Source: Sciurus carolinensis
Lineage: Eukaryota > Chordata > Mammalia > Rodentia > Sciuridae
Reading direction: 5' to 3'
Assembly (NCBI RefSeq): GCF_902686445.1
Contig: NC_062232.1
Span: 90,196,932-90,260,931, forward strand
DNA: 64,000 bases
Shown here: positions 22,769 through 34,475 of the stretch, piece by piece
Position numbering within the stretch: the stretch's first letter is position 1
Layout of the letters: every line of letters starts with the position of its first letter
Notes under the pieces: model-generated
What the model was told of the DNA's origin: nothing
Databases searched by the model: none
Seen by the model: the letters and a program-made list of their open reading frames with translations, nothing else
Made by a program: the position numbers and the translations under genes

Positions 22769-24189
22769 AAGTTCATCTTTTGCTTATCATCGTATCTGTG
22801 AAATTCATCCATATTGTTGTGGCATTGCTAGTGTGATCTTTATTATTATTATTGAAATGTTATTAAGTAATATTACATTGTATGAATATACTATGATTTA
22901 TTTGTCAATTGTTTGATGATGAGTGCTTTGACTGGTTTTAGTTTTAAGTCAAGCAGTCTGTATATGTATTTTAGTGGTTATATGTATTCATTTCTTTGGG
23001 ATGTATATACACAGAAGAGAAATAGTTAAGTCATAAATCATATGGTATATATATAATTAACTTTGCTAAATTCTTCCAAACAAATTTTCAAAGTATCTAT
23101 ACGATTCTACATTTCCAGAAGTAGCATATGAGAATTCTTCTTACACATCTTTTCTGACAGTTAGTACTGTCAATATTTTTAATTAGAGCCAGTCTGGCGG
23201 GTGGTGCTTCATTAAGGCATTAATTAGCACTCTCTTGAGACTACTGGTTGTTGGCAAATACCTTTTCATATGCTAATGGCCATTTATATGTTACCTTTTG
23301 TAAAGTATCTAAGTTTGTTTTCTCGTTATTTTGTAGTTTCTCTTTATATATATTTGATAGTCATGTTCAGATATATGCATTGCAGATATCTTTTGCAATC
23401 CTCTACCTCATTTTTTAATTATATTTGTGATTTATTTTTAAGCAGATTAACCATGGCATAATTCACATCTTACACAATTTACTTATTTAAAAAGTACCAT
23501 TCAATTGCTTTTATAGTTGTGCAATCATTGACCCAGTAAATTTTGGAACATTTTCATTACCCTAAAAAGAAACCCCCAACTCACCAGCAGTCATTTTCAA
23601 TTATTGCCTAATGCCTATTCTGCTTTTTGTCTCTGTGGATTTGCCTATTCCAGAAATTTCATGTTAATGTAATCATATAAATGTAGTCTTTTGTGACTTG
23701 TGTCTTTCACATTGAATAAACAAGATTTCATTCATGTAATAGCATGTGTTAATATTTCATTCCTTATTATGGCTGAATAATATTCCTTTGTATGGATATA
23801 CTGCATTTAAATATCCATTCATTCACTGAAGGACATTGAGTGCTTTCACCTTTTGGTTACTAGAAATAATGCTCCTATGAACACTCTTGTACATGATTTT
23901 GTGGACACATATTTTAATTTCTTTTGGAAATATGCCTAAGGATTGCTAGACCAAATATTAGTTCTATGCTTAACTGTTTGGGAAGGGCTAGACCATTTTC
24001 CAAAGTGACTGCACCATTTTACATCCTCACTAGCAATACCTAAGGGTTCTGGTGTTTCTATGTCTTCACTAAAACTTTTCTTTTTTGGTTATAGTTATCA
24101 TAGTAGGTGTGAAGTGATATCTTGTTTTGATTTTGATTTGCATATCTCTCATATCTCTGAAGGTGAAAGCTGTTGAATATGTTTTTTTT

Positions 24190-24408
24190 ATTCTTTCTTT
24201 CTTTTTATTTTGGTGCTAGAAATTGAACCCAGGAACCCTTTATCACTGAGCTACATTCCCCCACCCTTTTTGTTTTTTATTTTGAGGCAGGATCTTGCTA
24301 GATTTCTTAGGTCCTCCCCACTTTGCTGAGGCTGGCCTCTAACTTGTGATCATCCTGCCTCAACCTTCCCACTCATTGGGATTACAAATAGGAACCACTC
24401 TGCTCAGC
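24190..24408 (-). mobile_element. Composite B1-ID SINE
   Basis: Antisense 'tggtgctagaaattgaaccc' to 'cattgggattacaaatagga', interrupting L1M ORF2-like text. Confidence 0.9.
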
Positions 24409-25449
24409 TTGATTATCTTTTTTTTTAATTAATTTATTGTGTTGTCTTCTCACTTTCTTCATGGTATCCTTTTACACATAAAAGTTTTTGATTTTGATAA
24501 TATGCGTGATGATAGTTTGAACAGTTTTTAATGTCAGTAAAAGTCTAGTGTGTCATTTTAAAATTATTAGTCTTTTGTGTCCTATTTTAGGAAATTTTTC
24601 TATCCAAAGATCATTAAGTTTTTCCCTTACCTTTTCTTCTTGAGATTTTTTATTTTATTTTACATTTATAAAAATGATATGTTTAAAATTAATTAAGGCA
24701 GTCTATTTCTGGATTTTATATTTTTTCACTGTTTCTTTTTGATCTTTCTGCCAATACTACAGCATCTTAATTATTATAGCTTTACTGTAAGTCTTGCAAT
24801 CTAATAGCATAAATACTCTTACTTTGTTCTTATTCAAGATTTTATTGCTTATATAGATTATTTGCAATTTTATGTGAATTTAAAGTTAGCTTGTTGGTTT
24901 CCACAAACATTTTTCCTGGGAATTTGTTTTGGATTGCACTGAATTTCTAGTTTAATTACATGAGAACTGGCTTCATAACAGTGTTTTCGGACTCATGGGT
25001 ATGACATAGCGCACATTTTTTTGTCTATTTGGGACAATGTTCTGTAGTTTTTTATTATAGAGCATTTGTATCTTTCACTTACTCCTAGCTATTTGAAATT
25101 TTGTTCCATATATGAGAAATGGCATTTAAAGAGATTTTCAATATTTTTTTACAATTCTTTTTTTACACTGATTTAGTGTCTAGCTACTTTTATACATTAT
25201 CTTATTTATTCTAATGATTTATCCCTATTTGCTTGTGCATCTTTTCGGTATGTTATCAGTGAATAATGATAGCTTTGCCTCTTCCTTTAAAATCCTTATG
25301 TCTTTTATATAATTTCAATTTCAATTTTTGTCTTATTGTTCTAGTCAGGTTTTTCAGTACAATAATGAATAGAAATGATAATAATGGGCAATTTTGTTTT
25401 TTCATGATCTTAAATGGGAAAGCTTTCAATTTTTTAATGAATAAGTGTA

Positions 25450-25735
25450 CCCTTTTTTCTTTTCTTTTTTTTCACAGTATGGGAGATTGCACCCAGGGTC
25501 GCTTTACCACTGAGCTACATCCCTAGCCCATTTTTTATTCTTTGCAATTTTTTTTACATGTCCTAATTGGTTTTACATGACAGTAGAATGCATTTTGACA
25601 CTAGCCCTTTTTTATTTTGTATTTTGAAACTGGGTCTCTGAAGTTGCTGAGTCTATCCTCAAACTTGTGATTCTCCTGCTTCAGCCTTGAAGTTGCTGGG
25701 GTTACAGACGTGTACCACCATGCCTGGTTGAGTGT
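25450..25735 (-). mobile_element. Composite SINE split by an L1 tail
   Basis: Antisense ID half (25470-25529) and B1 half (25617-25735, 'ctgggtctctgaagttgctg' to 'ggggttacagacgtgtacca') are separated by the 61-bp L1 tail at 25540-25600. Confidence 0.9.
25540..25600 (-). mobile_element. 61-bp L1 3' tail inserted into a SINE
   Basis: Reverse complement contains 'aatgcattctactgtcatgt' and an A-rich end. TSD of ctagccc followed by (a)ttttttatt at 25523-25539 and 25601-25616. Confidence 0.85.
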
Positions 25736-25879
25736 ACTATGTTCTAATGAATTTTTGTAGATGTTCTTTATTGGGTTAAGAAAGTTCCTTATACTTTGTT
25801 TTCTAAGACTTTTTTCTCATGAATAGACTTTGAATTTTATCAAACGTCTTTTCTACACCTATTGAGATGTTCATGGCTT

Positions 25880-25884
25880 ACTTT

Positions 25885-25944
<60 letters not shown>

Positions 25945-25945
25945 T

Positions 25946-25977
<32 letters not shown>

Positions 25978-25978
25978 T

Positions 25979-26030
<52 letters not shown>

Positions 26031-26032
26031 TC
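25880..26032. repeat. (TTTC)n microsatellite grown from a SINE tail
   Basis: About 150 bp of tttc units with two single-base interruptions, joined directly to the tail end of the antisense SINE at 26033. Confidence 0.97.
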
Positions 26033-26255
26033 GTTTTGTGGTGCTGGGGATTGACCTTAGACTCGTATGCATGCTAGGCAAGTGCTCTACCACTGAGCTA
26101 CATCCCCAGTCCTTTTTATTTTTTACCTTGAGAAAAGTTCTCACTAAGTTGCTTAGGGCCTCCCCTAAGTTGCTGAGGCTGTCATTGAACTTGTGATCCT
26201 CCTGCCTCAGCCTCCCCAGCTGCTGGGATTATAGGCATGCACCACTGTACCCCGT
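26033..26255 (-). mobile_element. Composite SINE (STRID-like right half)
   Basis: Antisense 'gtggtgctggggattgacct', 'ctctaccactgagctacatc', 'cctcctgcctcagcctcccc', 'gggattataggcatgcacca'. Tail is the (TTTC)n. Confidence 0.93.
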
Positions 26256-27120
26256 GACATGATATCTCTTTATCCCTTAGTATTTCAGGGTGTTTCTTTA
26301 AACATCTTTTTTTCTGCATAACTTGTCCTGCAATGATGAAAATCAAGAAATTATCATTGTCTCATTAGTCTTTTCTAATCTATAAACCTCATTCACATTT
26401 TCCAATTATCCCAATAATATCATTTACAGAAAAATATTTTTATCTTCTATTTGAGGATTCAATCCAGGGTCAATATCACATTTATTAATCATGTCCCTTT
26501 AGTGTCCTTTAATCTAGAATATTTCTTCATTCCTTCTTATTGTTTAATGACTTTGGTAATTCAAAAGGCTTTAGGCTACTTATTTTTGTAGAACACCTTC
26601 TAATTGTGTTTATTTGATTTTTTTTTCATAACTAGATTCAGGCTAAACATTTTGTTATGTGTATTATAAAAGCAGTATTGTTTCCTTCTCAGAACATCTT
26701 AAGGAATCAGAAATGTTGGTTTATTTAGTCTCTGTATTGATATGCATTTTGATTACTTGGTAAAGCTAAAGTCTTCAGATATTCTTCACTGTGAAGTCAA
26801 CGGTTTTTTTTTGTTGTTTTTTTTTTTTGTACTGGGGATTCAACCCAGAGGTGCTAACCACTGAGCAACATCCCCAGGCCTTTTTATTTTTTTATTTTGA
26901 GACAGGCTCTTGCTAAATTGCTTAGGACCTCACTAAGTTGCTGAGTTTGGCTTTGAACTTGTAATCCTCCTGCCTCAGGCTGCCAAGGCACTGGGATTAC
27001 AGGTATGTGCCACAATGCCCAGCATATTTGTTTTTTTCAATTTGTAAGTAATAAATACTTTATGGGGATATGTTTTGAGACTATGTAAATATCCTGTTAA
27101 AAATATCCTTTTTTATGCAA
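26256..27120 (-). mobile_element. Old L1 (L1ME-like) 3' region
   Basis: Antisense text matching a known ancient L1 3' pattern: 'ctctttatcccttagtattt', 'attttccaattatcccaata', 'atgtccctttagtgtccttt', then past a SINE 'gactatgtaaatatcctgtt'. Confidence 0.75.
26800..27027 (-). mobile_element. Composite B1-ID SINE
   Basis: Antisense, full length, inside the L1ME-like block: 'tactggggattcaacccaga' to 'ctgggattacaggtatgtgc'. Confidence 0.93.
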
Positions 27121-27193
27121 GTCTATCTTTATTTGTATAAAATAACATACAACTAAAGCTAATTGATTTTTTAGATCAAAGTTCATTTAGTGA

Positions 27194-27744
27194 TGTATTC
27201 GTCAGGGTTCTCTAGAGGAACAGAATCAACAAGAAGTATGATTATAAAAGGTGTTTTATTAGATTGGCTTACACAACCAGAGACTGGATAATCCACAATG
27301 GCCGTCTGCAGCTGGAGAGCTGTAAGAACCAGTAGCTGTGCAGTCCAAGACGCAGAAGCTCCAGAACAAGGGGAATCAACAGTGCTACCCTAGTCAGAGA
27401 CCAAGGCTTCTGGAAACTACCTGGAGAATCACTGAGAGTCCACTTTGGAAGAGTGAATAATCGAGAGTCTGATGTCCTCAGACAATCAAAGCAGCAATCA
27501 AGAACCTGTTCAAGAAGAGCTGAGCTTGCATCTGCATCTGCTTCCTTGTTCTTCTAGATTTTATTCCACCCAAGCCACCATCCTTTTGGGCAGTGCTGCC
27601 CATGCTTAGGGAAGGTCTCCACTTCGGTTCACTATCCCACATTCCAATCATTTCTAGACACACCCTCATGGACACACCCAGAAGTCTCTTCATCTTCAGC
27701 ATCTCTTAATCCAATCAAGTTGGCCATTCAAATTAGCCATTACA
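27194..27744 (-). mobile_element. Solo ERVL-type LTR (MLT2/MT2-like) with perfect TSD
   Basis: The 551-bp element starts TG and ends CA, and on the minus strand reads like ERVL LTRs ('tgtaatggctaatttgaatg' at the 5' end, 'ccctgacgaataca' at the 3' end). Identical AGTGA flanks it at 27189-27193 and 27745-27749. No internal viral region is present, so it is a recombined solo LTR. Confidence 0.9.
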
Positions 27745-28198
27745 AGTGATAATGTACATTTTATAATAAAATTGTAATAATATACTGACATTTGATATTT
27801 TAAACAAAGTATCATTCATGTAAAATTCATGTCATATCATGTAAAATTTAATTAGAAAATTCATAGTTCACAAAACTACTTATATTTTGTTGACAGCTTG
27901 AGAACATTATCATAAACTAACTTAAGATACACAACAAATTCAGTTAGGCTTGACATTTAGTACTATAAAATTTTATACTGGAATATCCTGTTAATTATAA
28001 AATGTTGTCAGTCTTCCCTGAGCCAATTGTTATTATGATGATTGTCATATTGTGATTTGTAATTTCATGAATATTGTACCTTTATTAGATGATATCCTAC
28101 TATAGGCATGAGATTTTCTTTTTTTATTTCTCTCCATATTTATTTACTTACAGTAGTATGGTTTCTGTTTGATAGGCAATTATTCATTATTATCATGA
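27745..28198. other. AT-rich, nothing recognised
   Basis: No clear repeat or gene signature. Confidence 0.5.
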
Positions 28199-28404
28199 GG
28201 TTTTTTGGGGGGTGTAGATTTAACTCTGGGGCACTTGACCACCAATCCACATTCCTCAGCCCTTTTTTGTATTTTATTTAGAGACAGGGTCTCACTGAGT
28301 TGCTTAGTGCCTCGTTTTTGCTGTGGCTGGCTTTGAACTCGAGATTCTCCTGTCTCAGCCTCCCAAGCTGCTGGATAATAGATGTGTGCCCCTACACCTG
28401 ACCC
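28199..28404 (-). mobile_element. Composite B1-ID SINE
   Basis: Antisense: 'gtagatttaactctggggca', 'agagacagggtctcactgag', 'tctcagcctcccaagctgct'. Confidence 0.92.
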
Positions 28405-29441
28405 GTCATAAATTTTAATACTCAAATAGTCCTTGATTTGGCCAGTTAAAGATCTTTCAAATTGACACCTGTGTCTTTTTGGCATATCCATTTGGCTTAT
28501 CAATTATAGATTAACTTTTTCTACATGAGACTGGTTTCTGTGAAGGTGTCTGCTTGTTGACTTCCACTCTGGTAAGTTGTGATTTTCCATTTCCATCTGT
28601 CTTCAATTAGGAGAGCAATGCTAAGCCCTATACCATCAATTCCCTGCCAAATCTAAGAAGAGTTGTTGATTTTTAGTTTATTCATTTTTTTTCTGATTTT
28701 TTTGAAGAGGGAAAATATATTCCAATCTCCTACATGTTGTAGCGGAAAACAACTTCATTCTTTTTAGAAGATGTATGGTACTACTATATTAATGTAAAAT
28801 AATTTATTCAAGGACTATTTTTTGTATGGTCCTTTTTAAATTATAAACAATATACTTTTACACATATATTTTTGCAAATGTACCTTCAGGTTAAATTTCT
28901 AGAGTTGTGATTCTAGATGTAAAGATGAATGCACTTACAGTTCTATTTGCAGTCTCCCAAATACCTGAATTGTTATACTAATCCCTGACTCTTAACTAGG
29001 ACATCTACTTTAATTCCGATGTCATTCAATGTGTTTTTACCACATTATTTTTTATGTTTCTTTCTGTTTCTATACTTGTTTGTTTTAATCCTTATCTTCT
29101 TTCTGATTTATTGATTTGATTTTTCATTTCATTTGTTTCCTTCAGGTGTTTGGAAGTTATTCCCTATTCTCTTTTTTATTGTGTTAAAGCATATAACATT
29201 AAATTTACCATTGTAAATTTTAAATGTACAATTCAGTAAAGTTAAGTATATTTACATTGTTGTAGAAAAGTTCTCTGTCAGGAGGTTTTTTGTTGTTTTT
29301 TTTTTTAATCTTACTAAACTGAAACTACATATTCATCACTAATTCCTCCTTCCCCCACCATCAGCATTTGGAAACCACCTTTCTATATTCTCTTTCAATT
29401 ATTTTGACTTATTCATATACTTTCTATGAATGAAATCATAC

Positions 29442-29872
29442 TGCTACAGTTTGGGTATCATTTGAGTATGTCCCCCAATGATTCATATATTGGAAGTTTG
29501 ACCTTCAATGTGACAGTGTTAAAAGGTATTGGGACTTTTAAGAGGTAAGGCCTATTTGGAAGTCCTTATATCATTGAGGCATGTCCTCAGAAGTGAATGA
29601 AGTAGTTCTCATGGGACCCATGAGTTAGTTTGTGTGAAGTTGTTATAAAAAGAGTAAGCATAGCTTTGGCTTCCTGTCTTATGATCTTATTTCTTGCTCT
29701 CACAATTGTGATACCATCATTGTGATACCATCCACCAAGAAGCCTTCACCAGAACTCAGCTGTTGCCAATACCATGCCCTTGAATCTCCAGAAGAGTGAG
29801 CTAAATAAACCTCTTTATTAGGTTACTTAGCCTCAAGTATTTTATTATGGTAATAGAAAATGAACTAATACA
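29442..29872 (+). mobile_element. MaLR-type solo LTR (MST/MLT1-like)
   Basis: The 431-bp element runs from TGCTACAGTTTGGGTATC to AACTAATACA, with 'ctaaataaacctctttatta' as the polyadenylation region. It splits an L1 sequence, with a likely degraded 5-bp TSD (CATAC/CATGT). Confidence 0.85.
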
Positions 29873-30141
29873 CATGTAGTATCTGTCTTTTTGTGACCCC
29901 TGTTTTGCTTAGCATAATGTCAGGATTCACCCATGTTGTAGAATGTGAAAGGATCCTATTATTTTTATGTCTCTATTCTATTAATGTTAATATTTCATTG
30001 TACCTGCATACCACATTTTCTTTATATATCCATCTGCCAATGAACACTTACACTCTTTCCACATCTTGGCTATTGCGAATGGTACAATGAACATGTTTCT
30101 ACACGTATCTCTTTGAGACCTCCTCTGAGTTCTTTCCTATA

Positions 30142-30509
30142 TACTATAGTCTGAATGTGTGCCAAAGTTTATGTGCTGGAAATTTAATGCCCAAGGCAAC
30201 TGTGTTATGAGGTGGGGCCTTTTGGGAAGTGATTAGGGCTCCACCCTCATGAATGGATCGATGTACTTATAAAAGGGCTTGATGGAAGGAATTTGTCCCT
30301 TTTGTCCACTACCTTCCATTATGAGGAAACAACATTCTCTTAGGTGAATATATCATTCAAGGCACCATCTTGGAAGGAGAGGGCAGACCCTCATCAGACC
30401 CCAATATACAAGTGCCTTGGTGCTGGACTTTCTAGCCTCTAGAACTGTGAGAAACAAAATTACCCAGTCTCAGGTATTCTATTATAGGAGCACAAAAAGT
30501 ACTAAGACA
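30142..30509 (+). mobile_element. MaLR-type solo LTR (MST-like)
   Basis: The 368-bp element has 'ggggccttttgggaagtgat', 'ccctcatgaatgg', 'cttataaaagggcttgatgg', 'cctctagaactgtgagaaac' and ends 'agtactaagaca', the standard MST/THE1 order. Interrupts the same L1 270 bp downstream of the first LTR. Confidence 0.88.
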
Positions 30510-30729
30510 CAATATAGACACCAAAGTGACCTTAAAGTATCAGATGGTAATTCTATTTTTAATTTTTGGGGGAACTTTCATACTGTTTTCCATAATGGCA
30601 GTACCATTTTACATTCCCATCAACAATGACAAGGGTTCTAATTCTTCCGTATCTTCACCAACACTTGTTATTTTCTCTTCTTCTGATAATGACCATCCTA
30701 ATGGATGTAAAGTGATATGTCTGAATTTC

Positions 30730-30813
30730 TTTTTATTGTGCTGGAGATCAAAATCTAGGGCTTCATATATACTAAGCAAGTGCTCTCTCTCCCTCTGAGG
30801 TACACATAGCCCA
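30730..30813 (-). mobile_element. ID-like SINE, diverged
   Basis: Antisense 'gtgctggagatcaaaatcta' and 'tatactaagcaagtgctctc'. Confidence 0.75.
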
Positions 30814-31454
30814 TCACTATAGTTTTGATTTACATTTCCTCTATGATTGGTGATGTTGGGCATTTTTTCATATGCTTTTTGGTGATTTGCATATCTTCTT
30901 TGTTATACTCTATTTTCCTTTTATAGTAATTACCCCAGAAATTGTAAACTTCACCATTTTCCTTATCATTTCTGTGTCTCAGACCTATTGTGTTTCTTCT
31001 CTTTCCCCCAGTTTAATTGATCTTGTGTAGAATTTATTTTACATTTATTTTAGTGAATAACTGCTGGGTAAAGACCAATTTTTTTTTGAAAAATCATCAT
31101 TTTATTCTTGTTCTTATGAAGTATTTTTAGTACGTAAAATTCTGGGTTGACAGTTTTTCCCCCTCTCTCAACACATTTAATTTATTATTACATTCTTGTC
31201 AGCATTCCACTGCAGATTTTGATATAGTTTCAGTCTGTTATACCTTTCAGATTAATTTGACTTTTCCGACTTTTTTAAGGTTTTATAATTATTATTGATA
31301 GTTTAAGGTTTATCAAGTTGTGGTTTTCTTTTTATTCATCTTCTTTGGGAATTAATAGGTTTCCTGAATCTTTTGGATTCATAACTTTGATTATTCTTAA
31401 CTTTGATTACTTCTAGAATGTTTTCTGGTACTACCTTTTTTTTAAGTTATCAAT

Positions 31455-31560
31455 GGACCTTTATTTTTTATTTATTTGTTTATAGGTGGTGCTGAGAATT
31501 GAACCCAGTGCCTCACACATGCAAGGCAAGCGCTCTACCACTGAACTACAGCCCCAGCTC
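31455..31560 (-). mobile_element. Sciurid ID (STRID-like) SINE
   Basis: Antisense 'gtggtgctgagaattgaacc', 'caaggcaagcgctctaccac', with a T/A-rich tail. Confidence 0.92.
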
Positions 31561-32439
31561 TCTGGCACTATCTTATGTCTTGCTTTTGACCTATTATTTC
31601 TCTCTTGTCCTATTGAACTCCAATTGGGCAATTAGATATTTTCACACTGTCTTCCAGTTCTCACTTTCTTACCAGTTCTCATGTTTTTTCTGTCTTGCTC
31701 TTTCTATGAATAGCATTTTATAACATTTCTCCACTTTTCTACTTATTTCATTCTTTTTGGTTTTATCTGATCTGCTGTTAATTCTGTCCATTGAGTTTAT
31801 AATTTTAATTATTTTATTTTTCATTTTTTGGAGTTCTATAAGATTATGTTTTTCAAATTACCATATTCATTAACAATTTTCAAGCATTTCTTATAATACA
31901 TTAAGTGTATTTGTTTTATATTCTGTATCTTATAATTTCAATATTTCAACTTTAGTTTAGTTTGATTTCATTGTCTCTTGCTTCTGCTGGCTCTTATTTG
32001 TTCTGATTTTTTTACCATATGGGCATAGTGATTCTTGACTGTCAATTGCTTACTTGCTTTGGAATTTTATCAGTAGAAATTCATTGGATCCTAAGTGAGT
32101 GCCCATGGAAAATGTTTTGATTACATATCTGAGATGTCTGGGAGTACCAGTAGTCTGAAACCACTTTATTAAGTTTTCTGTTTGAGTTTTTGGATCTCCT
32201 TAGTAAAACATATCTAGTATGTATATCTATTAGAAGCTTCAAAGTTGAAGCTTTCTTTTCTTCATGAAGTTCAGTGATGATTTTTCTATCACTCTCAGCA
32301 CCTAGGTTCAAGGCAATTAATTCTCCTTTTGGCTTACTAGAGAGGTGGATTTATATGTTGATTACTCTTAAACTGACCTCAAATATTCGAGGTTCCAGAT
32401 TCCTATTAGAAACCATTTTTTGTTAAGCACATAAATTTT

Positions 32440-32610
32440 TTAATGTATCTGTGTCCTTTATTTTTATTTACTTGTTTTCCATATTTTATGGTGCATTGTA
32501 ATTATACATAATGATGAGATTCACTACATATTCACACATGCACTTGATATAACATAATAATTTGGTCAATATAGTTCCCCAGTATTTTCCCTTTTCCTCT
32601 GCAGGGACTT
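32440..32610 (-). mobile_element. Probable rodent L1 3' end fragment
   Basis: 'ttatggtgcattgtaattat', 'tcactacatattcacacatg' and 'ccccagtattttcccttttc' resemble an antisense L1 3' untranslated end. Less certain than the others. Confidence 0.5.
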
Positions 32611-33025
32611 CTAATTGATTCCTCACCTTGAGAGGCTCCAGAGTTTGTCTTATTCCTTTTTCCATTAAATATCCAGAAAGCTGCATTTAATTTCATCTAG
32701 TTTGGCAAGTGTTATTAACATGAAAGCTTTAGTGCTTTACTTAGCTTTCTGTGGAACCATCTATTTTTTTCACTTTACTTTATCTCTGGCCTAACAATTC
32801 AATTCCTCAGTATTTGTGAGAACATAAATGACACTAAAATATTTTTGAAAAATATTTGGCTCATTATTATTATTTTTTCAGACTGAGGATCAGTATAAGA
32901 ATGTATTCTGTTATATTATTACAAATGTAACCTAACATGCTTTTCAGAAGGCAGGATATACTGTGCTTTATGTTTCCAGTATTTTGTTAGCATTGCAAAA
33001 TATCCTACATTTTTTGTTGTGAAGA

Positions 33026-33037
33026 TATATATATATA

Positions 33038-33068
<31 letters not shown>
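33026..33068. repeat. (TA)n(TTA)n microsatellite at a SINE tail
   Basis: Nine TA units pass into about nine TTA units and then directly into an antisense SINE. Confidence 0.95.
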
Positions 33069-33165
33069 GGTACTGAGGATTGAACTCAGAGGTACTTGAC
33101 CACATCCCCAGTCACATCCCCTCTGGAGCTGCTGGGATTATAGGCATGCACCACTGCACTTGGCA
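33069..33165 (-). mobile_element. Composite SINE with large internal deletion
   Basis: Antisense ID half 'tactgaggattgaactcaga' jumps straight to the 5' end of the B1 half ('gctgctgggattataggcat'). Confidence 0.88.
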
Positions 33166-34184
33166 TGAAGACATATTTTAATTTGGGTATAGTCATGGTT
33201 GATAATAGAGTTGATCCAGAACAAATAGAGAAAATATGTCATTTAATGAAAATAAATATGTTGTCTGTTTATTGCCATTATCAACATTATTTCCTTTCTT
33301 CTTGAAGACCAGATTACAAGAGACAACTTTAAAATCTTTTGGCATTATTCATTGCTTCATGTTTTAAGAGAAAACCTTTAAAGGCATATTTGTGTACTGC
33401 TATACTTGAAAATATTTTATTGAAACCTTTAATGTTATCTTTCTTCAGAGCTGAGATAAACTGGAATGACAATTAGATTAAAGCATTTTAGCAATTTCTA
33501 TGGATTATAAGGCTTAATCTGTCAGAGTGTGAAATTATATTTAGATGAGTGAACTCTCTTTAGAGTTCTCTTACCTCTTGAATTCGCCAGTATTTGACTC
33601 ATTTTTTTTTTTTTTGGTTAGTAATGCTGAGAAATATAGAACATCCTGTATTTTGCAGTTTTCTTGATAGTATATTATTCTTTAGTGATAAAATAATTTG
33701 CAAAGCCATAAATTTCTGCAGCAAATAATTGATTTTGTCATGATCTTGTCAAGCAATTTTATCATTTGAAATGGGAGAAAATTACTTTCAGTTAATCTCT
33801 GTAATTTCTGAATTTATGACATTTCCCTGATTTTGTATATACTGAGTTCCTCAATCTTAATAAAAACCTTCATTATGCTTTTATACTCTAGAAAAGTATT
33901 TTATGAATGATTACAATCTAAAATTTCTACCCATTTATACCAAGAATAAAACATTTCTATCTATAAATAAGACACAATAATGTTTTGGCTTTTGTGTCTA
34001 GTTATGATGTTACACAGAAATGAAAATTACCGTACTTATTTAAATACTGTTTTAAATATAAATGAAGTAAATTTCAAAGAAAAAATAGTTTAATGTTGTG
34101 AAAGATCTAAATATCAGTGTTAGGGTTTCCAAATATGAATATTACCTGTTATAATTTATACAATATGAAAGATGAAATAAACCT
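33166..34184. other. Non-repetitive stretch, nothing recognised
   Basis: No SINE or L1 hallmark over about 1 kb. The T-run at 33600 has no element attached. Confidence 0.5.
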
Positions 34185-34223
34185 TATATTTCTTTTTTTA
34201 AGTTCTGTCTCTCTTCCTCTTTT

Positions 34224-34330
34224 TTTTTCTTTTTCTTTTTTTTTTTTTTTTTTGCGGTGCTGGGGATTGAACCCAGGGCCTTGTGCTTGCAAGACAAGCA
34301 CTCTACCAACTGAGCTATCTCCCCAACCCC
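34224..34330 (-). mobile_element. ID SINE (classical type) with 16-bp TSD
   Basis: Antisense 'ggtgctggggattgaaccca' and 'ctctaccaactgagctatct'. Flanked by tctctcttcctctttt at 34208-34223 and 34331-34346. Near-consensus, so fairly young. Confidence 0.96.
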
Positions 34331-34346
34331 TCTCTCTTCCTCTTTT

Positions 34347-34459
34347 GCTTATAGATGGACACAATAACTTTATTTGTTTATTTTTATGTGGTGCTGAGGG
34401 TGGAAACCAGTACCTTACACATGCTAGGCAAGCACTCTACCACTGAACCACAACCCCAG
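34347..34459 (-). mobile_element. Sciurid ID (STRID-like) SINE
   Basis: Antisense 'tagatggacacaataacttt', 'gtggtgctgagggtggaaac', 'accactgaaccacaacccca'. Confidence 0.93.
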
Positions 34460-34475
34460 ATTATATTTCTTTTTT

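Larger units (their letters stand above)
22045..25875 (-). mobile_element. Large block of old L1 (L1M) with nested SINEs
   Basis: Antisense L1M text recurs in order: 'ctaagaaacagaatattatt' (22160), 'attgtatgaatatactatga' (22877), a second 3' end from about 23440 ('agtaccattcaattgctttt', 'gaataatattcctttgtatg', 'ccaaagtgactgcaccattt'), then ORF2-like text to 25875 ('ctacacctattgagatgttc'). At least two L1 copies are joined. No coding capacity remains. Confidence 0.8.
28405..32400 (-). mobile_element. Old L1 (L1M/ME) block with nested LTRs and SINEs
   Basis: Antisense ancient L1 text: 'tccttgatttggccagttaa' (28430), 'accattgtaaattttaaatg' (29207), 'ttcacccatgttgtagaatg' (29926), 'acattcccatcaacaatgac' (30611), then 5'-region-like text to 32400 ('cttctgctggctcttatttg'). 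Two MaLR LTRs and two ID elements interrupt it. Confidence 0.75.

Noticed and set aside
25862..26196. Frames encoding long Ser/Phe/Leu or Lys/Glu/Arg repeats
   Set aside because: Translations of the (TTTC)n microsatellite plus a SINE.
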